Assembly (NCBI RefSeq): GCF_004327985.1
Contig: NZ_SJDL01000006.1
Coordinates: 119,612 to 183,611 of the forward strand
Origin: Marinobacter halodurans
GTDB taxonomy: Bacteria > Pseudomonadota > Gammaproteobacteria > Pseudomonadales > Oleiphilaceae
DNA length: 64,000 bases
Direction of reading: 5' to 3'
Below are positions 62,205 to 64,000 of this stretch, in pieces; position 1 is the stretch's first letter, and every line of letters begins with the position of its first letter. The notes below the pieces were generated by a model. It had not been told where the DNA came from. It did no database searches and worked only from the letters and a program-made list of their open reading frames with translations. The position numbers and the translations under genes were made by a program.

Positions 62205-62399
62205 ACGTACAACCAATACATCAACGGAATCGTTTTGTCAGCGTTGACTCTCAACGAGTTAAAGGTTTTGAAGCTGATTTCTGTCAACAAGGAAAATGCC
62301 ATGGGTACTTGGCGGGCAGCCCTCCGGGCATAGCCCAGCTCACAACGGCTAGACACCGCTCGGGTAACCATGGCCAGGGAAACGTCACAAGGAACGCTA

Positions 62400-62876
62400 A
62401 TGAAGACGCTGTTACTCGGTATTGCCATTCTCTTAAGCATAACGACCCACACCTACGCCGACACCTCGGCGGATAAGAAGGCCCAGATCCAGGAACTGTT
62501 TGAGGTGATGGGCCTCGATGAGCAGATCAATGGCGGTTTTGAGGCCATGCTGGGGGTCGTGGACCAGATGTCGGCCCAGATGCAACTCAATGCGCAGCAA
62601 AAGGACCAACTGACCAATATTTACCGCGACTGGTTCAAATACGACATCGACCATGCTTCTATGCAGCGAAAGCTCGTCCAGCTTTATGCCGATGCCTTCA
62701 CGTCCGACGAGGTCGACAAACTCGTCGCCTTCTACAAGACGCCCACCGGTCAGAAATTTCTGGAGAAGTCCCCCGGGCTGATGAAGAGGGGCGCGCAGAT
62801 TGGCATGCAGGAGGCGAAGTCCAAGGAAGGCGAGTTGATGCAGCGGCTCCAGCCTTTTCTGGAGTCGGTCAAATAG
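62400..62876 (+). CDS. DUF2059 exported protein
   Basis: A 158-residue periplasmic protein. The signal peptide ends near residue 20 (ITTHTYADTS). The DUF2059 domain (LYADAFTSDEVDKLVAFYKTPTGQKFLEKSP) covers the C-terminal half. The ATG at 62400 follows AAGGAACGCTA; earlier in-frame starts would bury the signal. GC returns to the window norm here, marking the right edge of the low-GC region. Confidence 0.87.
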   Translation: MKTLLLGIAILLSITTHTYADTSADKKAQIQELFEVMGLDEQINGGFEAMLGVVDQMSAQMQLNAQQKDQLTNIYRDWFKYDIDHASMQRKLVQLYADAFTSDEVDKLVAFYKTPTGQKFLEKSPGLMKRGAQIGMQEAKSKEGELMQRLQPFLESVK

Positions 62877-62947
62877 GCGGCTCCACGACCGGGTTTATCT
62901 CAGGGATGGGTGTGGCAACGGCCGACTGGACGGGGTAGCGGGATAGC

Positions 62948-63418
62948 ATGCGTGCGACGCGAATCATGATCGTCGGCGGTCCTGGCGCCGGTAAATCCTG
63001 GCTGGCGCTCAGGCTGTCGAGACGTCTTGGCATTCCGGTATATTGCGTCGACGACGCCGTCCATGACGAAACGGGGACCCTCCGATCCAACCCGGACATT
63101 GATGGCACCGTTCGATCCTGGGCCTTGAAACCCCAATGGATCATCGAAGGCGGTAATTCCAGAACCTATGCGGACAGGGCCCGTCGAGCGACGGTACTGG
63201 TGCTCATGAAGCCGCCACGCTGGCGCCGGGTTTATCGGGTCGCCGTTCGGGACGGGCTTCGTTTTTCATTGCTCTATTGGTCCTGGAAGTATGATGCGGT
63301 CTTTGGAGGAAAGGATGAGGCGCTGCTGGCGTCCGCGGGTGAAGGCGTTACCACCTGCATCATTCGAACCGATAAAGACGCTGCCGAATGGGTAAGCAGG
63401 ATGAGCCGGACCGCATGA
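62948..63418 (+). CDS. P-loop NTPase, adenylate-kinase-like
   Basis: A 156-residue protein with a Walker A motif GGPGAGKS (residues 9-16) and the pattern of small kinase-like 'topology modulation' proteins (PQWIIEGGNSRT, then DRARRATVLVLMKPPRWRRVYRV). Probably a nucleotide kinase or phosphotransferase; the substrate is unknown. Confidence 0.8.
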   Translation: MRATRIMIVGGPGAGKSWLALRLSRRLGIPVYCVDDAVHDETGTLRSNPDIDGTVRSWALKPQWIIEGGNSRTYADRARRATVLVLMKPPRWRRVYRVAVRDGLRFSLLYWSWKYDAVFGGKDEALLASAGEGVTTCIIRTDKDAAEWVSRMSRTA

Positions 63419-63446
63419 CGTGCTTAGTCACCACTGAGACTTGTTC

Positions 63447-64000
63447 ATGACTGCAGACAACTTTTCCCTTCTGGACGCCTTCCTGATCGCGTTCTCCGTG
63501 GCCATCGCCGTCATCATGCTCCGCCGGAGCGTCCGGGATGCCCCCTTCTGGCGGGCCACCGTGACGCCGCTGGCGTCCATCATCGGCAGCGGCTTCCTGG
63601 TCGTGGTGCCCCTGCTGGCCGACGTCACGGGGCCGCTGTCCGTGTTCGCGATTGCGGGCATCGTCCTGTTGTCCCTCTGGATCGGTGGTGCCGTGCGATT
63701 CACCATCCTGCATGACGGGCCGCTGGGCTCGTCATCCAGGACGTCGGCGCCGACCCTGGAGCGCCTGTCCGACATTGCGCTGGCGTTCGCCTATGTGATC
63801 TCGATTACCTTCTACATCCGGCTGATGTGTGGCTTTGTGCTGACCGGAGTGGATGCTTACTCGCCGTTCAACGCCGATGTGCTGGCGACGGGGGTGCTGC
63901 TGTTCATCGGGCTTTATGGCTGGCGACGGGGACTGCACGGGCTGGAGCGGCTGGAGGAATACTCGGTGACCATCAAGCTGGCTATCATCGCCTCGCTGCT
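63447..64000 (+). CDS. Polytopic membrane protein (3' end outside window)
   Basis: A frame open from the ATG at 63447 to the window edge (184 codons, no stop). At least five hydrophobic segments are visible, including AFLIAFSVAIAVIML, ASIIGSGFLVVVPLLA and ALAFAYVISITFYI. The GSGFL motif resembles amino-acid permease/APC-type helix 1, but the family is not certain. Confidence 0.75.
   Translation, partial: MTADNFSLLDAFLIAFSVAIAVIMLRRSVRDAPFWRATVTPLASIIGSGFLVVVPLLADVTGPLSVFAIAGIVLLSLWIGGAVRFTILHDGPLGSSSRTSAPTLERLSDIALAFAYVISITFYIRLMCGFVLTGVDAYSPFNADVLATGVLLFIGLYGWRRGLHGLERLEEYSVTIKLAIIASL

Noticed and set aside
62205..62399. A possible further attC site after the last low-GC gene
   Set aside because: There are scattered CAAC and GTTGA strings, but no arrangement with R''/R' boxes at the right spacing and no dyad.
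1..64000. tRNA, rRNA, CRISPR array, prophage or conjugative element
   Set aside because: No cloverleaf-like or rRNA sequence, no regular direct-repeat array, and no structural phage or transfer genes were seen on either strand.

Overview
The window is high-GC DNA (about 60-65% by eye) with dense protein genes in short operons, and it reads as the chromosome of a free-living, probably marine or salt-tolerant gammaproteobacterium near Marinobacter, Pseudomonas or Oceanospirillales. That placement is inferred from gene content: an mms-type valine operon, TruC, DjlA, ChaN, YjbQ, several c-di-GMP enzymes and a Fur-type box. No rRNA, tRNA or CRISPR array was seen. All calls come from reading sequence and translated motifs; no alignment or database search was run.

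Layout. 1-6.6 kb: an AraC-type regulator divergent from a complete valine/isobutyrate catabolic operon (MmsA, isobutyryl-CoA dehydrogenase, enoyl-CoA hydratase, 3-hydroxyisobutyryl-CoA hydrolase, MmsB). 6.7-18.3 kb: mixed metabolic and housekeeping genes, including a proline-racemase-fold enzyme without its usual cysteines, a Fur-box-controlled micro-membrane protein, a DUF294/exonuclease pair, TruC, and an HxlR regulator divergent from an SDR/DsbA-like/thioesterase operon. 18.3-20.8 kb: a polar amino-acid ABC transporter whose binding-protein gene is broken. 20.9-25.4 kb: a GAF-GGDEF-EAL protein, YjbQ and a 7TMR-DISM diguanylate cyclase. 25.4-36.1 kb: a large transglutaminase-like membrane protein, an amidase, a methyltransferase-like/Nmad3 pair, AzlCD, DjlA and ChaC. 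34.9-40.0 kb: two paralogous periplasmic solute-binding proteins flank a dCache-HAMP-HD-GYP receptor. 40.5-46.7 kb: PhoD, DUF4399, GST, ChaN, a DksA-like protein, and a CDF metal exporter behind a MerR-type promoter. 46.8-51.9 kb: an RND efflux operon ending in its likely TetR repressor, with palindromic operators at the front. 52.4-54 kb: PspA/YiaA-like genes among palindromic repeats, one of which carries a small inserted element. 54-57.5 kb: a regulator, two envelope proteins and a PfkB sugar kinase.

From about 57.9 to 62.2 kb the character changes. GC drops markedly, the genes are small, all on the + strand and mostly unrecognised, and they are separated by sites that look like integron attC sites, with no integrase in the window. 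This looks like a short integrase-less cassette cluster (CALIN-like). It includes a HEPN-like two-gene unit and a lone PD-(D/E)XK nuclease-like gene, both reasonable candidates for anti-phage or toxin functions. Normal GC resumes with a DUF2059 protein, a P-loop kinase-like protein and a partial membrane protein at the right edge.

The points most worth checking are the cassette cluster, the insertion nested in a repeat with a 6-bp target duplication, the cysteine-less racemase homologue, the truncated binding protein, and three well-formed control regions (Fur, MerR, TetR).
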